NCBI GenBank assembly: GCA_964019135.1
Contig: OZ025265.1
Coordinates: 22,357,143-22,421,142, forward strand
Length of the DNA: 64,000 bases
Reading direction: 5' to 3'
Origin: Arenicola marina
Taxonomy: Eukaryota > Annelida > Polychaeta > Arenicolidae
The notes below the pieces were generated by a model. It was not told where the DNA came from. It searched no databases and worked only from the letters and a program-made list of their open reading frames with translations. Position 1 is the first letter of the stretch. The number at the start of each line of letters is the position of its first letter. Both the position numbers and the translations under genes were made by a program. Of the stretch, positions 11,510 through 24,400 are shown piece after piece.

Positions 11510-14500
11510 ATGGCGACCTTGCCCAAGCACGGTCGTTACTCCATCAAGAAGGTGTACAAATCGCAGTACCCCGAGCAGGATAAAGTCTTAAGAAAGACTT
11601 GGGCCACTGAATACCCGGACGTGGATCGGCGCAGTAAGCACGACAGCTACTACAAGTCCAGGGATTCCTGGCTCATCGATAAGATCACATTGTATCCTGA
11701 TTTCTTCGAGAACGGTGTCAACGGGGCGCAATCCGAACCCAACCTTGCCGATCCCTCCTTCGATACCTTCCCTTTCAACCGGAAGAAGGATGCGGTGACG
11801 TCAGCACACGCGGCTCAGACGCTCCCCGCTGCGCATGCGCGAAAACCGACGAAGCGGCGATCATCTTCGGCGTCGTCGTCGTCTTCCGACGATAGCCGAC
11901 GTCATCGTGGGACGTCATCCCAACCCAACATCCGGGCATCTTCCACCTCGCCGGTTAGGATGGAGGCGACAATCATCATGGTGGATTCCAAGCCGGAGTT
12001 TGCCAGCGACGCTCGTTTTGTGACGTCACCACAGGCGAGTGTCAATGGCCCGCCGATCAAACCAACGAGGAAGTCGCACCACCACAAGGCAAAGGGGTCC
12101 GTCTCCACTTCCTCGTCGTCGTCATCATCATCGTCATCCTCTCACGAAAAGAGCACCGTCGCTCACAAAGAGTTGCCTGATTATTACCCGCTTCGCGCCG
12201 CTTCTACTTACGAAGCGCTGAATTCTGCCCCGGCTCTGAGTAGTTCTGTCCAACCGGCGAAGCTTGTCGTCGTGCGGAATCACGGTGCGGGCGACAAAGA
12301 TCGGGGAAAGGACTCCTCATCCTCTTCTGACTCTTCGAATTCGAATCCTGAGAGGATTCTAACCAAGCCTGGAACGAGGCCCGTTCTGGTGGAGATTGTA
12401 GCGCCGTCTAGGATGGAGCACAAGCGGGAGGAATCACCCAAACCGTCGACAAAGAAGGAAAAGCCAGGTGAAAACAAGAAAAAATCTGATTTATTCCCAG
12501 CCGTACATTATCAAGCCCCTTCATCGGATATGGAGCGCAAACCTAAAGCAGACAGGGACCAGGTTGTCAAGGTCACCGTGGTGAAAAGCGACCCCGGTAA
12601 GGTGAAGATCAAGCACGGGGAGACCCCGGAGAGAAGTATGAATGGGGAATATGCGCGTCGAGGTTCCAAGACCTCAAGTTCTTCATCTTCGTCGTCCGAT
12701 GATGAAGCGAAGAAGGTAATCAGGCCATCCACCACGGTCATTGTGGCTAAAGCTCCTAAAACAAAGAAAGAGCTTCACTGGGATCCATCCCCTGTTAATT
12801 ACGAGGTGGTCAAACCACTGAAACCCCGACAAGATTCCACCTCGTCGTCCACATCTGATTCGTCCGCCCGTCAAAGCCAAAAAAAGGTTCACGATGCTCT
12901 GTTCCCATCCAGGGGCGTCATAGTGGCTACCAAACCTGTGAAGGTCAAGGCAAGTCCGGCCAAGGTCGAGTACGTCGTGACGGCGAGCACGCCGCAACGG
13001 GAGGCTGGCAGGAGTAGAAGCGGTTCCTCCTCATCCTCCTCCTCCTCCTCCTCCTCCTCCTCCTCATCGTCTTCATCTGATGAGGAGAAGAAGAAGGCTA
13101 CGGAACCGAGGAAAGATATCATCGTGGTGACCAAGCCACACAAGGAAATATCACATCCAGAAGCGAAGATAATCTTGGTCAAGGAGAAGAAGGATAAACG
13201 GAAGTCGCGAAGTAGGACTTCGTCTTCATCATCTGACGACGATAAGAAGAAAATCAAGGAACAAATGATCGTGACGTCACCGCACGTGAAAACGGAGTAC
13301 GTGATGAAGCAACGCAAGAAGGATCGTTCGTCCTCGTCCTCGTCCTCTGATGAGGGCTCAAGGTCAGTGCCACGTGGCGAAAAGATCATCGTAGTATCGA
13401 GGCCGGGTAATGTGAACGTTGCGCCTGTCAAGGTATATGAGCCTGTAGTGATCAGCACTCCAAGGAAGAAAGATTCTAAGAAGACATCATCGTCGTCATC
13501 TTCTTCGGATGATGAAGCAAAATCGCCGCCTAAGACCACGGTTCTCGTGGCGCCGATGAGACGTGAGAAAGTTGTTAAGGCTGATCATGTTGTCGTCGTC
13601 AAGTCGCCGAGAGAGGAGTCCAAGAAGAGAAGCTCATCATCTTCTTCATCTGACGATGAAAAGAAAACACGACAGACGAAAACAATTGTCGTTTCTGCTA
13701 AGAAGCCTGATAAAGTGAGGCCTGTGTCAGTGCAACACGATTTCGTAGTCGCTACGAAAGCACCGAAAAAAGAAAGCAAATCGAAAAGGTCATCCTCGTC
13801 ATCTTCTTCGTCTGACGATGAAAAGAAAACACGACAGACGAAAACAATTGTCGTTTCTGCAAAGAAGCCAGATAAAGTGAGGCCTGTGTCAGTGCAACAC
13901 GATTTCGTAGTCGCTACGAAAGCACCGAAAAAAGAAAGCAAACCGAAAAGGTCATCCTCGTCATCTTCTTCGTCTGACGATGAAAAGAAAACACGACAGA
14001 CGAAAACAATTGTCGTTTCTGCAAAGAAGCCAGATAAAGTGAGGCCTGTGTCAGTGCAACACGATTTCGTAGTCGCTACGAAAGCACCGAAAAAAGAAAG
14101 CAAACCGAGAAGATCATCTTCATCATATTCTTCATCTGACAATGAAAAGAAAACACGACAGACGAAAACAATTGTTGTTTCTGCAAACAGGCCAGATATC
14201 GTAGTCGCTGCAAAAGCACCGAAGAAGGAATCCAAACGACGAAGTTCATCTTCATCATCTTCGTCATCTGACGATGAAAAGAAAACACGACAGACGAAAA
14301 CAATTGTCGTTTCTGCAAAGAAGCCAGATAAAGTGAGGCCTGTGTCAGTGAAACACGATTTCGTAGTCGCTACGAAAGCACCGAAAAAGGAAAGCAAACC
14401 GAGAAGATCATCTTCATCATCTTCTTCATCAGACGATGAGAAGAAAACACCAAAGACGAAAACAATTGTCGTTTCTGCAAAGAAGCCAGATAAAGTGAGG

Positions 14501-15931
14501 CCTGTGTCAGTGAAACACGATTTCTTAGTATCTACGAAAGCACCGAAAAAAGAAAGCAAACCGAGAAGATCATCTTCATCATCTTCTTCATCAGACGATG
14601 AGAAGAAAACACCAAAGACGAAAACAATTGTTGTTTCTGCAAACAGGCCAGATATCGTAGTCGCTGCAAAAGCACCGAAGAAGGAATCCAAACGACGAAG
14701 TTCATCTTCATCATCTTCATCATCTGACGATGAAAAGAAAACACGACAGACGAAAACAATTGTCGTTTCTGCAAACAGGCCAGATATCGTAGTCGCTGCA
14801 AAAGCACCGAAGAAAGAATCCAAACGAAGAAGTTCATCTTCATCCTCTTCATCATCTGACGATGAAAAGAAAGCCCCGAAGACGAAAACAATTGTCATTG
14901 CCGCTAAAAAGCCAGAGAAAATGAAATCTCTGTCAGTGGAGAGTGACATAGTTGTTGTCACCAAATCGCCCCGAAAGGAAGCCATGCAGAAGAAAGCTTC
15001 ATCATCCTCATCATCGTCGTCATCGGAAGATGATAAGAAGAAGCATACCGTTACCATAGTAACGAAGAGCCCCGACACGCAGAAGACCAAGGCGCAGCTT
15101 TTCGCGTTCAAGAAACCGCAGGAGACGCAACTGATTGAGAGACATCTTTCAATCTCTTCCTCCTCTTCTTCTTCATCGGCCTCGACATTACACGCCGAGC
15201 CAATTAAAGTGATCAAACCGGAGGTTATTATCAAGGTCAAAGATGCCCCTAAGGTCAAGGCTGAAGTCGCAGTGAAGGACAAGAACAAACACGAATCAAA
15301 GACGAAATCCCAGCTTTTCGGGGCCCCTGTCGTGAAGACCAAGTCGCGATATTCTCGCACATCCTCCTCGTCCTCTTCCTCCTCTTCCTCGTCGTCATCC
15401 GACAGCGACCACGTGACCGTCCACTCCACCACCGCCGGCCTAGGTGCCCCTATTATCGTCCCCGTCGCCATCAACAAGGACTTGAGCGCGGCGAGGGATC
15501 CACCCACCAAGCTAAAGCGCCAGAGTGACGTCCACCGCCATAGCGATCCAGACGAAGTCCTCATCATCCCGGGATTCCGCCCGGAAGCTCCGTTCAAGCT
15601 GGAGACCCCTTCCACCATGTCCTCCGTGTCCAGCCGCGCCTCCCACGGCCACGTGGTGGTGGTCGTGCCGGACAACAAGAAGTCCCGGATGTCGAGCAGC
15701 TCCGACAGCAAGCGTCGCGACTCCTCCTCTTCCTCGTCGTCGTCATCGTCGTCCTCCTCGGCCTCCAGCAACTCGACCCTGCGCGGGGGCCCGGTAGAGG
15801 GCGCTGTGGTGGCACAGTCCGAGGCCCATCGCTACTCGGCGGCCCCGGCCTCCCCCGGCAAGAAGAGAGTGCTGGAACAATACTTCGACACAGGTAACAC
15901 GCCACCGGAGATCACGCACTACGTAGTCTAG
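11510..15931 (+). CDS. Ser-rich polyampholyte protein with internal repeats, 1473 aa, single exon
   Basis: The frame is open for 1473 codons. I chose the ATG at 11510 because of its AAGATGG Kozak context; the frame stays open upstream without a better ATG. Residues 1 to about 105 (MATLPKHGRYSIKKVY...) are non-repetitive and Tyr/Lys-rich. The rest alternates Ser runs capped by acidic residues (SSSSSSSDDEKK, strong casein kinase 2-type sites) with basic stretches holding a short hydrophobic strand (TIVVSAKK, IIVVTKP, FVVATKAPKK). About nine in-frame repeats of 54 or 44 codons fill the middle. No signal peptide or membrane segment is visible. The alternating acidic-Ser and Lys/Pro blocks recall nucleolar Nopp140/Treacle-type proteins in composition only. 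A biomineral-matrix or cytoskeletal role is equally possible. Function is unknown; that it is a coding gene is well supported by the intact frame. Confidence 0.8.
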   Translation: MATLPKHGRYSIKKVYKSQYPEQDKVLRKTWATEYPDVDRRSKHDSYYKSRDSWLIDKITLYPDFFENGVNGAQSEPNLADPSFDTFPFNRKKDAVTSAHAAQTLPAAHARKPTKRRSSSASSSSSDDSRRHRGTSSQPNIRASSTSPVRMEATIIMVDSKPEFASDARFVTSPQASVNGPPIKPTRKSHHHKAKGSVSTSSSSSSSSSSSHEKSTVAHKELPDYYPLRAASTYEALNSAPALSSSVQPAKLVVVRNHGAGDKDRGKDSSSSSDSSNSNPERILTKPGTRPVLVEIVAPSRMEHKREESPKPSTKKEKPGENKKKSDLFPAVHYQAPSSDMERKPKADRDQVVKVTVVKSDPGKVKIKHGETPERSMNGEYARRGSKTSSSSSSSSDDEAKKVIRPSTTVIVAKAPKTKKELHWDPSPVNYEVVKPLKPRQDSTSSSTSDSSARQSQKKVHDALFPSRGVIVATKPVKVKASPAKVEYVVTASTPQREAGRSRSGSSSSSSSSSSSSSSSSSSDEEKKKATEPRKDIIVVTKPHKEISHPEAKIILVKEKKDKRKSRSRTSSSSSDDDKKKIKEQMIVTSPHVKTEYVMKQRKKDRSSSSSSSDEGSRSVPRGEKIIVVSRPGNVNVAPVKVYEPVVISTPRKKDSKKTSSSSSSSDDEAKSPPKTTVLVAPMRREKVVKADHVVVVKSPREESKKRSSSSSSSDDEKKTRQTKTIVVSAKKPDKVRPVSVQHDFVVATKAPKKESKSKRSSSSSSSSDDEKKTRQTKTIVVSAKKPDKVRPVSVQHDFVVATKAPKKESKPKRSSSSSSSSDDEKKTRQTKTIVVSAKKPDKVRPVSVQHDFVVATKAPKKESKPRRSSSSYSSSDNEKKTRQTKTIVVSANRPDIVVAAKAPKKESKRRSSSSSSSSSDDEKKTRQTKTIVVSAKKPDKVRPVSVKHDFVVATKAPKKESKPRRSSSSSSSSDDEKKTPKTKTIVVSAKKPDKVRPVSVKHDFLVSTKAPKKESKPRRSSSSSSSSDDEKKTPKTKTIVVSANRPDIVVAAKAPKKESKRRSSSSSSSSSDDEKKTRQTKTIVVSANRPDIVVAAKAPKKESKRRSSSSSSSSSDDEKKAPKTKTIVIAAKKPEKMKSLSVESDIVVVTKSPRKEAMQKKASSSSSSSSSEDDKKKHTVTIVTKSPDTQKTKAQLFAFKKPQETQLIERHLSISSSSSSSSASTLHAEPIKVIKPEVIIKVKDAPKVKAEVAVKDKNKHESKTKSQLFGAPVVKTKSRYSRTSSSSSSSSSSSSSDSDHVTVHSTTAGLGAPIIVPVAINKDLSAARDPPTKLKRQSDVHRHSDPDEVLIIPGFRPEAPFKLETPSTMSSVSSRASHGHVVVVVPDNKKSRMSSSSDSKRRDSSSSSSSSSSSSSASSNSTLRGGPVEGAVVAQSEAHRYSAAPASPGKKRVLEQYFDTGNTPPEITHYVV
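13651..14870 (+). repeat. Coding minisatellite: 162 bp and 132 bp units in frame
   Basis: The TGACGATGAAAAG landmark recurs at 13651, 13813, 13975, 14137, 14269, 14431, 14593, 14725 and 14857. Spacings are 162 or 132 bp, always a multiple of three. The 132 bp form lacks the KPDKVRPVSV segment. Near-identical adjacent units point to recent unequal exchange under selection to keep frame. Confidence 0.9.
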
Positions 15932-18425
15932 TACTCGCATCGCACCAGGGGTCGAATCAATTTGAAATCCTCGCATCCCCGCACCCGCCAAAACAAATAT
16001 GATTCTGTTTTATTTTATTGATTATATACAACATTATTAGTTTTCACAAATTTTGTTCAATCAACGTCGCTTATTATCGATACTAGATATGTTACTCGTA
16101 TATATGCCCATTGGAATTTCCTTCAGATTTCACGCTTGCGCACGTTGCGGTTTGCCAAAACTGAAATGATTTCACTGATGAATCTCATTCCACATTGATA
16201 CAGCATTCAGTCGTCACGCCTCCCGTAGGCATTCTCACGCGTAATTGTCACCTTTTTTTTTTTACATTATTTCCATTCTTTGTTAATACATTTCTTTTCA
16301 TAAAATATATTCCTGTGGTGCGATTCTCCGCATGAATCATCACGCGAAAAATCACAGCTAAATTTTGTGAATTCTAAGCTACTTTAACGTATACCAGTCA
16401 CATCCGGAATGCCTTTCTTGATTAATTAATTAACACATTGATAGATGAATTAATAAACGCCAACCACTTATCCGACGTAGCCACGGGCCCAGGTGCTATT
16501 TATTTCCTATCCTTCAAGTGCCCGTGTGCGATGTTTGTGGCCCCGCTGCCTTAGTTTGTTCACCACCGTCCACCGACCCGGCTTCTAACAGCCGCGAGAA
16601 TCTGGAAGCCTGATACCAAGGCCCTCCACGTGACACGCCCGCAAACATTGTTATCGTATATCTGTCGTGGGCACCGTGTGTGCCGTCCGTCTGCAGTTTT
16701 ATGACAGCAATTCTTCGCACGGAGCAGCGTATTATTTATATTCGGCCCCCCTGTGTATATATATATTTTTTATATCCTACTTATATAACCTCATGCTAAA
16801 AAATATAAAAAAGGTGCCTATCTCGCCTTGTATTGCCGAAATAGATTGTTGTGTCAGGGAAATCATCTGCCCCGCCCCCACCCCCCCCCCTATCTCGATT
16901 CTCACACACGAAGAACCGTTCATTAGGACATACTGCACGGCTTGTATAGGAGTGGCAAATCACGAACTCGCGTAGAATGATCCACTTCAGACAGCTTGTA
17001 CCTGGACACATACCTACCATACGGTGATCTCATCACTTACTCTGCTCATCTATTTGATCACGTGTGTACCTCCACTCGCCGGTCACGATAGATCTATGAG
17101 TTGTTGTGGTCTTCACAAGATGCAGTAATTTTTCCATTATTATATTACATGGATTGCTTTCCGCGTGTGATTGGCATGAATCAATGGATCCTTGTAGCTT
17201 GAGGGTATGTATTCAGTAAAACAGTATGTCATTGGTGAGCAAAAATCATGCTGATGAATCCAGCATATGACATCGTCAGATGGTGACAATGTATTGCACT
17301 GCATGGGTTATTTTGTTTGCATGGAATAGATCACCGTTTAGTTTCTCGCCTGTGCGCATCTCCTATCATGGAGTATAATATCTCTGGAGCCATTAAGACT
17401 CAAAGAAACGGGCACAGGACATTTTTTTGTCGCACCTGTTTTATTGCTCATCACTGGCCACTGGTATCTCAATATGATCCCTTGCCACTGGGGGAGAGTG
17501 CAGTTTTGTCATGTGTATGGACACGCATTAATAATATGTGAAGTTTAGTCTTACATTGTCAGAGTAATCCGTCGAGGTATTTCTGTTCCAATTTGCTTTG
17601 ATTACTGATGTCACGGAGGGCGATACATAATATTATTTACGTCAGCCGCGGCGTGTCCTTCTGTCATGATCCTTCTTTCCTAGTTTCACAATTTGTTTTT
17701 ACATTTCGTTATCAATTCAACATTATAAGACGACGCATGTTGATATTGTAGTGATGCAAACAATTGTCAATCTTAGCATGCGATATTAATTTCGATACAG
17801 GGTTTCAGCGCACCTAATGGCATTCGCAAATATAAACGGATGTTTACTTATACAGCAGTTAACGGCGCAGCGGTCGCTTCGAATTCCTGACTGTGTAATC
17901 GGTTCTTCAGCAATCCGTCTCGCTTATTTCGAATAATGATGGCCTAAAGCGAGAACGGTCGGCCTATTGGCGGACAATCGGGGGTCAAACGCCCAACCAA
18001 ACACTTTGAGCCCCATGTCGGACCCATATTGCTATTTCAATTGATACCAACGGGTCGTGGGTTCGAGTCGTTGCACCTGCACATGGGACAGCCTTTCATC
18101 CAACCGGATTTCATTTTAACGGGAGCCTTTTTCTGACCTATTTAAATGTCATTGGCACGAAAGTGGCATCAAACTAAAAAGAATGTTTAATCATTTTTCC
18201 CAGCTCATGTGGTAAGCGGGCTCAACTACAGATCATGTGTACAAAAGTGGCAAGTGGCAAGTCAAGTCAATATTCATTTATTTCACCAAGTGAATGCATC
18301 ATAGATAGTTCTGAAGAAGACAAGGAACAACGGATTCATTCACAATGTTGGGAGTTAAGACCTGATGATCCATGGTGGCATAAACCATCAATATCAACGT
18401 GTCCTTATTTCTTCCTGCCCTTCAG
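15932..18425. other. Intergenic region between the Ser-rich gene and the AOS-LOX gene
   Basis: It holds the 3' UTR of the upstream gene and then the presumed promoter and 5' non-coding exon of the fusion enzyme gene. Coding exon 1 follows a good acceptor (pyrimidine tract plus CAG at 18423-18425), which implies a non-coding exon somewhere here, but I could not place it. SINE fragments with GGTCGTGGGTTCGAG-type B boxes lie at about 18040-18110 and 18205-18240. Confidence 0.5.
16452..16457 (+). terminator. Candidate polyadenylation signal of the Ser-rich gene
   Basis: AATAAA lies about 520 bp after the stop codon, in AT-rich sequence. It is the first consensus hexamer I see downstream. Confidence 0.4.
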
Positions 18426-18439
18426 CCACACGACAGAGG

Positions 18440-21400
18440 ATGACCACCGTGCTTCAGGATCCCTGGATCAACCACGCCGAGGACATCCTGAAGGCGGAAG
18501 TGGGTCCCGATGAGTACCGGAAGCGGATGGACAAACAGAACAGAGCCTTCGAGGTATGCATGCGAATTAATCATCGTGATTAGTTGGAGACAAAAATGGT
18601 TAAAAAAAGATTGTTTTATCTGACTAATTTTATAAATAGAACTCAGACATGTTTCTTTGTCAGAACGCTTGGGATTTTAGTTACGTCTAGCTACCATTAT
18701 TGTGTAACAAGGAGATATCTGTGAATATCTATCATAGCCATGACATACCAATCAGTTATACATCTCACCGATGAGGCCCATTTGCATCCAGATGTATATC
18801 ATTATGTACAAAAATGATCTAGCATGAAACGCAAGAAATGATATCGTTGCGTTGTATTACGGAATGATTACCATGCCCATTTTGGGATACCGGCCGCCTG
18901 AGTACCGTAGAACCGCCAGTGCGCGCTAAAGCATTTCTATAAACAGCCAAACGGCACATGCACACCGCATAAACACGCAACGGCGGTTCTACGGTAATTC
19001 GGCGGCCGGTTTCTCGTAGGCCTACCACTGCGCACCGCATGAAAAACACGCAACGGCGGTTCTACGGTAGTCTAAGCCTAGCGGTCCAAATGATATGTTA
19101 CAAATTTAATTCCATATTGCAACCATTACTCTCACCCAGGATGGCTTGCGACGCGCGGCTGTCACCAACCAGGTCCCCATCTACTTCATGAAGAACAAAA
19201 TAAAGTCGCTTTTCGAGACGTTCGCCAAGCAGAACCCCGGGGGTCGCGCCACCCACGTGACCGGGGTGGGGGCTCTCGGCCACGCCCTCATCGACAAGAA
19301 CCCCAAGATACCCGACAGCGACTTCTTCGTACCGGGCCGCATGTTCGAGATACGCGCTCGACACGCCAACTTTCCAAGTAAGTCGGCAATGAGGATGATA
19401 ACGGTCCATCTTTTTTTCCATGTTAGAGCCCATGAAAGGTATCTTTGCTGTAAATACGAGGCGTGAGTAATAGGTGAGCTATGCTGAAGACATTCCCCCT
19501 AACATGGAAGAACGATTATGCTGATAATGATGACAATTCTTGGTGGCGACGATGAGGAAGGTGATAATGATACTGATGATCATGGCAGATGTTGTCAATA
19601 CTGTCAATATTGTCAATAATATCATGACTGTCAATAATATCAAGACTGTCAATAATGTCAATAACAACAATGATGTTAATAATATCAATATTGTTAATAA
19701 TTCCATCATTGATCATAATGTCAATAATGCCACCATTGATCATAATGTCAATAATGCCACCATTGATCATAATGTCAATAATGTTGAAGATGTCAATGAT
19801 GGCGCAGTTGATACTGCCGATAATGATTATGATATGTGCCGCATGAGGCAATGAATCGTGTTGTATGTACCACACACGTGGCTATCGGGGCAGTATTACA
19901 CCCGGGGCATGTGTTACTGGGACTGCTTGGATCATGAGCAGTCCTATTATTTGAGGAGATCTAGGAGATATTCCAATATAGCCTGTCTATTCATGCAAAC
20001 AAAGAAAAACAGTTTCACTCGGTAAAATGCATTCATCAGCACGATACTTGAAAAGCGGGAATCCCTCAGTGTAGCTCACATATTACTCACGTTCAGCATT
20101 TACTGTTACACAATCGACATTGTCAACCCAACATGAATTTTAAAGTATAAACCAAGTTTCGCCAGAGTTTAGTCATACATTTCAGATTATTTCGCTACCC
20201 GGGAGGATATTCACGTGGGCCGATTTATCTGTAGGGCGATCTTTGGGCCGAGATAACAGTGGGCCGAAATGCTATGGACTATGTGCGCCTCTTGTGGTTT
20301 GTTGTAAATAAGTGTTCAGATCAATCCCTAGAAACGGTCACGTTTTTATCATTAACACCTACGCAATGACTATCTTGTATGTTCCTTATCTTTGTGGTCA
20401 TATCACGGGTGGTTATTTGTTATCTGTTTGTTATCGGCCCTAGTAAACACCGTGCGGCAGGCGCACTGGCGGTGTAGTTCGGTCTAGTGTGTGGGTCGGT
20501 GGGTGCAGAGACATCCGGACAAGCATGACAAGGTGCGTCGGGATAAGAAGTGATTCGTAGCATGGGCGATAATAGGGCCCGGGGAGGGGGGGTACTTAAT
20601 ACTTTTGCTGTGGGCGGGGGCGTGCCGCGGTAAGCTCCCCCCCGCCTTTTCCACCTCGCTATAATCCGCTCGGTAGGGGCGTTTTACCGCCAAAGTCGGA
20701 AGGGGTATTTTTTCGCGGCAACCCGCTCTATGCACGGAGATTTTTAGACCCCCCGCCCACTCCCGGTCGCAGGTTTTCAAATATCTGCTCTATAGAGGTC
20801 TCTTTTTCTATCGTGAATGTCCGCTGTATAGGGGTATCTTTTACATCACAAATGTCCACGCCCTCAGACATCAAGGGGAACCTGCAGAACCCTTCACCAG
20901 ATGCGTATAACAGTGCCTCCCCCCCCCCGGGTAATAGAGGTTCATTCTTGTGAACGGGGGGAAGCCGCCGTGTGTCGCTAGGGTAGCGTTATCAACTGCA
21001 GACCAACAATTTGAACAGGTTGGGGGTTCGAAACCCGCCTGTGCCTGGGACCGCTGCACCTCCATCTCACTCTCCCGGGAGTTCATTGACACATGTGTAC
21101 ACACATGTGGTCTAAAACACCAATCAATACATCCCCAAAGTCATCAATGTGAACCAAACCTGTATCTCCAAATTACGATGAACCTGAATTAATTTCATTG
21201 GTGTATTTTGCGCCCAGCGTTAGTGTACTTATCCGACCACCAATCTCTGGTCACCGAAAGGCCAAAGGTCTTGTGCTAAAATAACCCTTATTACACAAGT
21301 ACTAAGGCACGAGCGGCAGTAGAGTTTACATAGAAAGATTCCGCAATTCACACCTTGAACTGGATGATGTTCGCGGACATGATGACACACAGATGTTACT

Positions 21401-24400
21401 CAAAAATAGCTACCCCCACCCCTAAAAAACACAAAAAACAACAACACAACTTATCCATACATTTGTGGGAGCCGCCATAGTCACGTGGTACCGTGCGCGA
21501 CTGCAGACTGACAGGTTGCGGGTTCGAATCCCGCCCCCATGCAACGTCCGGGGTAGTTTCATCTCTTCAACTCATTGTCCATTGAATTCCTTCCCAGTTT
21601 AGGCTTCTTGCCGCCAAAAATGGCCTACAACACAATGATCATAATCTGCATCAGTATCCGCACAAATTGTTGTTGCTAATTCAGTTAATACAATGTTTCA
21701 CTCTCGCCGATAGGTCGCGCTGACGACACTGTCGCCGCCTGGCGGTCGCTGTCGCTGAAGTTCTCGGATCACGAGTACGAGAGTCCTCTGGATCTCATCC
21801 TGCAGACCGGACGCTACTCTCCCGTGTTCAACGCCGACTCGGCCTACGACTTCCACAATGCCTTACAGAAAGGTCCCGCGGCCTTCAAGCAGTTCGTCCT
21901 CACATACCCCATCAAGTGAGTGTATACACAGCGCCTTACAGAAAGGTCCCGCGGCCTTCAAGCAGTTCGTCCTCACATACCCCATCAAGTGAGTGTATAC
22001 ACAGCGCCTTACAGAAAGGTCCCGCGGCCTTCAAGCAGTTCGTCCTCACATACCCCATCAAGTGAGTATATACACAGCGCCTTACAGAAAGGTCCCGCGG
22101 CCTTCAAGCAGTTCGTCCTCACATACCCCATCAAGTGAGTATATACACAGCGCCTTACAGAAAGGTCCCGCGGCCTTCAAGCAGTTCGTCCTCACATACC
22201 CCATCAAGTGAGTATATACACAGCGCCTTACAGAAAGGTCCCGCGGCCTTCAAGCAGTTCGTCCTCACATACCCCATCAAGTGAGTATATACACAGCGCC
22301 TTACAGAAAGGTCCCGCGGCCTTCAAGCAGTTCGTCCTCACATACCCCATCAAGTGAGTATATACACAGCGCCTTACAGAAAGGTCTCGCGGCCTTCAAG
22401 CAGTTCGTCCTCACATACCCCATCAAGTGAGTATATACACAGCGCCTTACAGAAAGGTCCCGCGGCCTTTAAGCAGTTCGTCCTCACATACCCCATCAAG
22501 TGAGTATTTATGATAATGCACCGCTTCGTGCGACCTGCACAAATGGGGTATTGGTACAGGTGGGTGTGATGTGGTACACACCTGCGATAAGACTTGCGTG
22601 TACGGATTGTATGAAAAGGTAATCACCACAACAAAGTCACATTAAAAAAACCACCATATCACATAAATGGTTGACAGAAAGGTTGATGATTTAATCATCG
22701 CTGATAAACCGTAATTTTTTGAAATAGAAACAGGCTATTTTGTTCCGGTGTATCACATGCCCTACTCACTAAAAAATATCAGTAAATAATATTGTTTAAC
22801 GATATTATACTAGTAATAATATCGTGAATACTTTCCAATAATACTGGTTCTAAGTAGGGCGGATGCAGGAATTTGAAAATGTGGGAGGGCGGGGGGGGCA
22901 AACTTGTCTCAGACGGCCTAAATTTTACATTGGAAAACGGCATTCGTCCTCAAAAAGCGGGAGGGGGGGGGGGGGTGGTCGGACCCATAGTACCCCCCCT
23001 TAATCTTAATTTTTTTCATACATTAATAACATTTCATCAAATGATTTCATCATCATGGTCGTTTTTTCTCTAACCATTTAAATTATTGCGGATCTGGCTC
23101 TCTCCCTTCCAGTCTGGATTCCACCCTGGAGGGTCTCCGGAAGATGCCTGACTCCTACTACCACCAGTACTACCACAGTCAGATGACGTACGACTTCGAC
23201 GCCAAGGACGGCAAGCGACGCATATCCAGATTCCGGGTAATCCCGACGGACGGACATCCGGAAACGGGACGCCTGTCGGCAGCGGAGCAGAAGGAGTCTT
23301 GGCATAATCTGTAAGTGGAATCGATCCCCTCTGTCATCGCATCTCAACGCAACTTTTGAAGTTAAAGTTGCATGTGGAGTTGTTTCGCTGTTTTTGAATG
23401 CCAAATTTGCGTATAAGAACACAAACCTAAGGCCTTAAGGTTCATAACAGACAATAAACACCTACCATATCGCTCACCAATTATCTGCCAATGAGCAAAA
23501 CATTTCAAATTCATGAATTGTCCGCCACAAAAATGAAAACTTGTGCTGATTTGAAACGTCATAAACGTGTGTACAAAAGTCGTTTACCGGTGCCATCGAC
23601 AGGGGCGCCCAAGCGCTAAATTATATGAGACAATAGAAGCGTCCGGAGCGCCACTTTTTCTTTGGCGGTGGCCGTTGACACTGCTTGTGGTCAAAGGTAA
23701 CATTTCCTGTTTATGTTTATTTTGGTACAGCCGTTGCAACGGTCAGCTCCACATGTAACTTTAAGCCATTGTTGTTTTATTCCCACGAAGGTTAAGTCGA
23801 ATCGCCCCCCCCCCCTCTCTCACCAAATCACAGCAAAACTTTTTAAATGTCCGTTTTGTGCACATTAGGGTTAAAGCTAGGCAAATAGTGGTTTAAAAAA
23901 TACTCTATATTGCTTTACAATGCGGATACAGGCAGAACAGGCAAGGACGGGTAAGATGTCACAACTAATTTTTGTTACAGCTAGATAAAGGAATGAGACA
24001 TGATATAAACCAATAACTTAATTCTTAAATTTCCTGTTGAAACAAGAAACCTTCAGGGACAATAAAAGATTTGGATGAAATATGACAAGATTTGCCGAGA
24101 CCGGGTTTCCAGCCGAGGACCTATTGATGTGCAGTCAAATGTTGTACCACTAGATTTTTAGGCCGGTTGGGGGAGCAGGTGAGGGAGTGGGTGGGGTGAG
24201 GATTAAGACCATCTCGAAACTGCAGACCGGAGTCCTGGGGCAATGGTGGAATTCTGGGGCCGGACGGCCAGATACACAACCTTTCTCCCTGCCCCACCCC
24301 CACCCACACACTGCTTTCTTCGCCTGTGATATATTAATATTTGTTGCTACTTTCAGTTGAAATTCTATCATTTGCAAACATATCTTGGAGGTGATCGAGG

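Noticed and set aside
13585..15771. 728-codon minus-strand frame rich in Asp/Glu/Phe
   Set aside because: It is antisense to the Ser-rich gene: Ser codons (TCN) read as GAN (Asp/Glu) on the other strand. Compositional shadow.
21465..21545. Possible functional tRNA gene
   Set aside because: A and B boxes are present but acceptor and anticodon stems do not pair well, and a SINE tail follows. It is called a SINE head.
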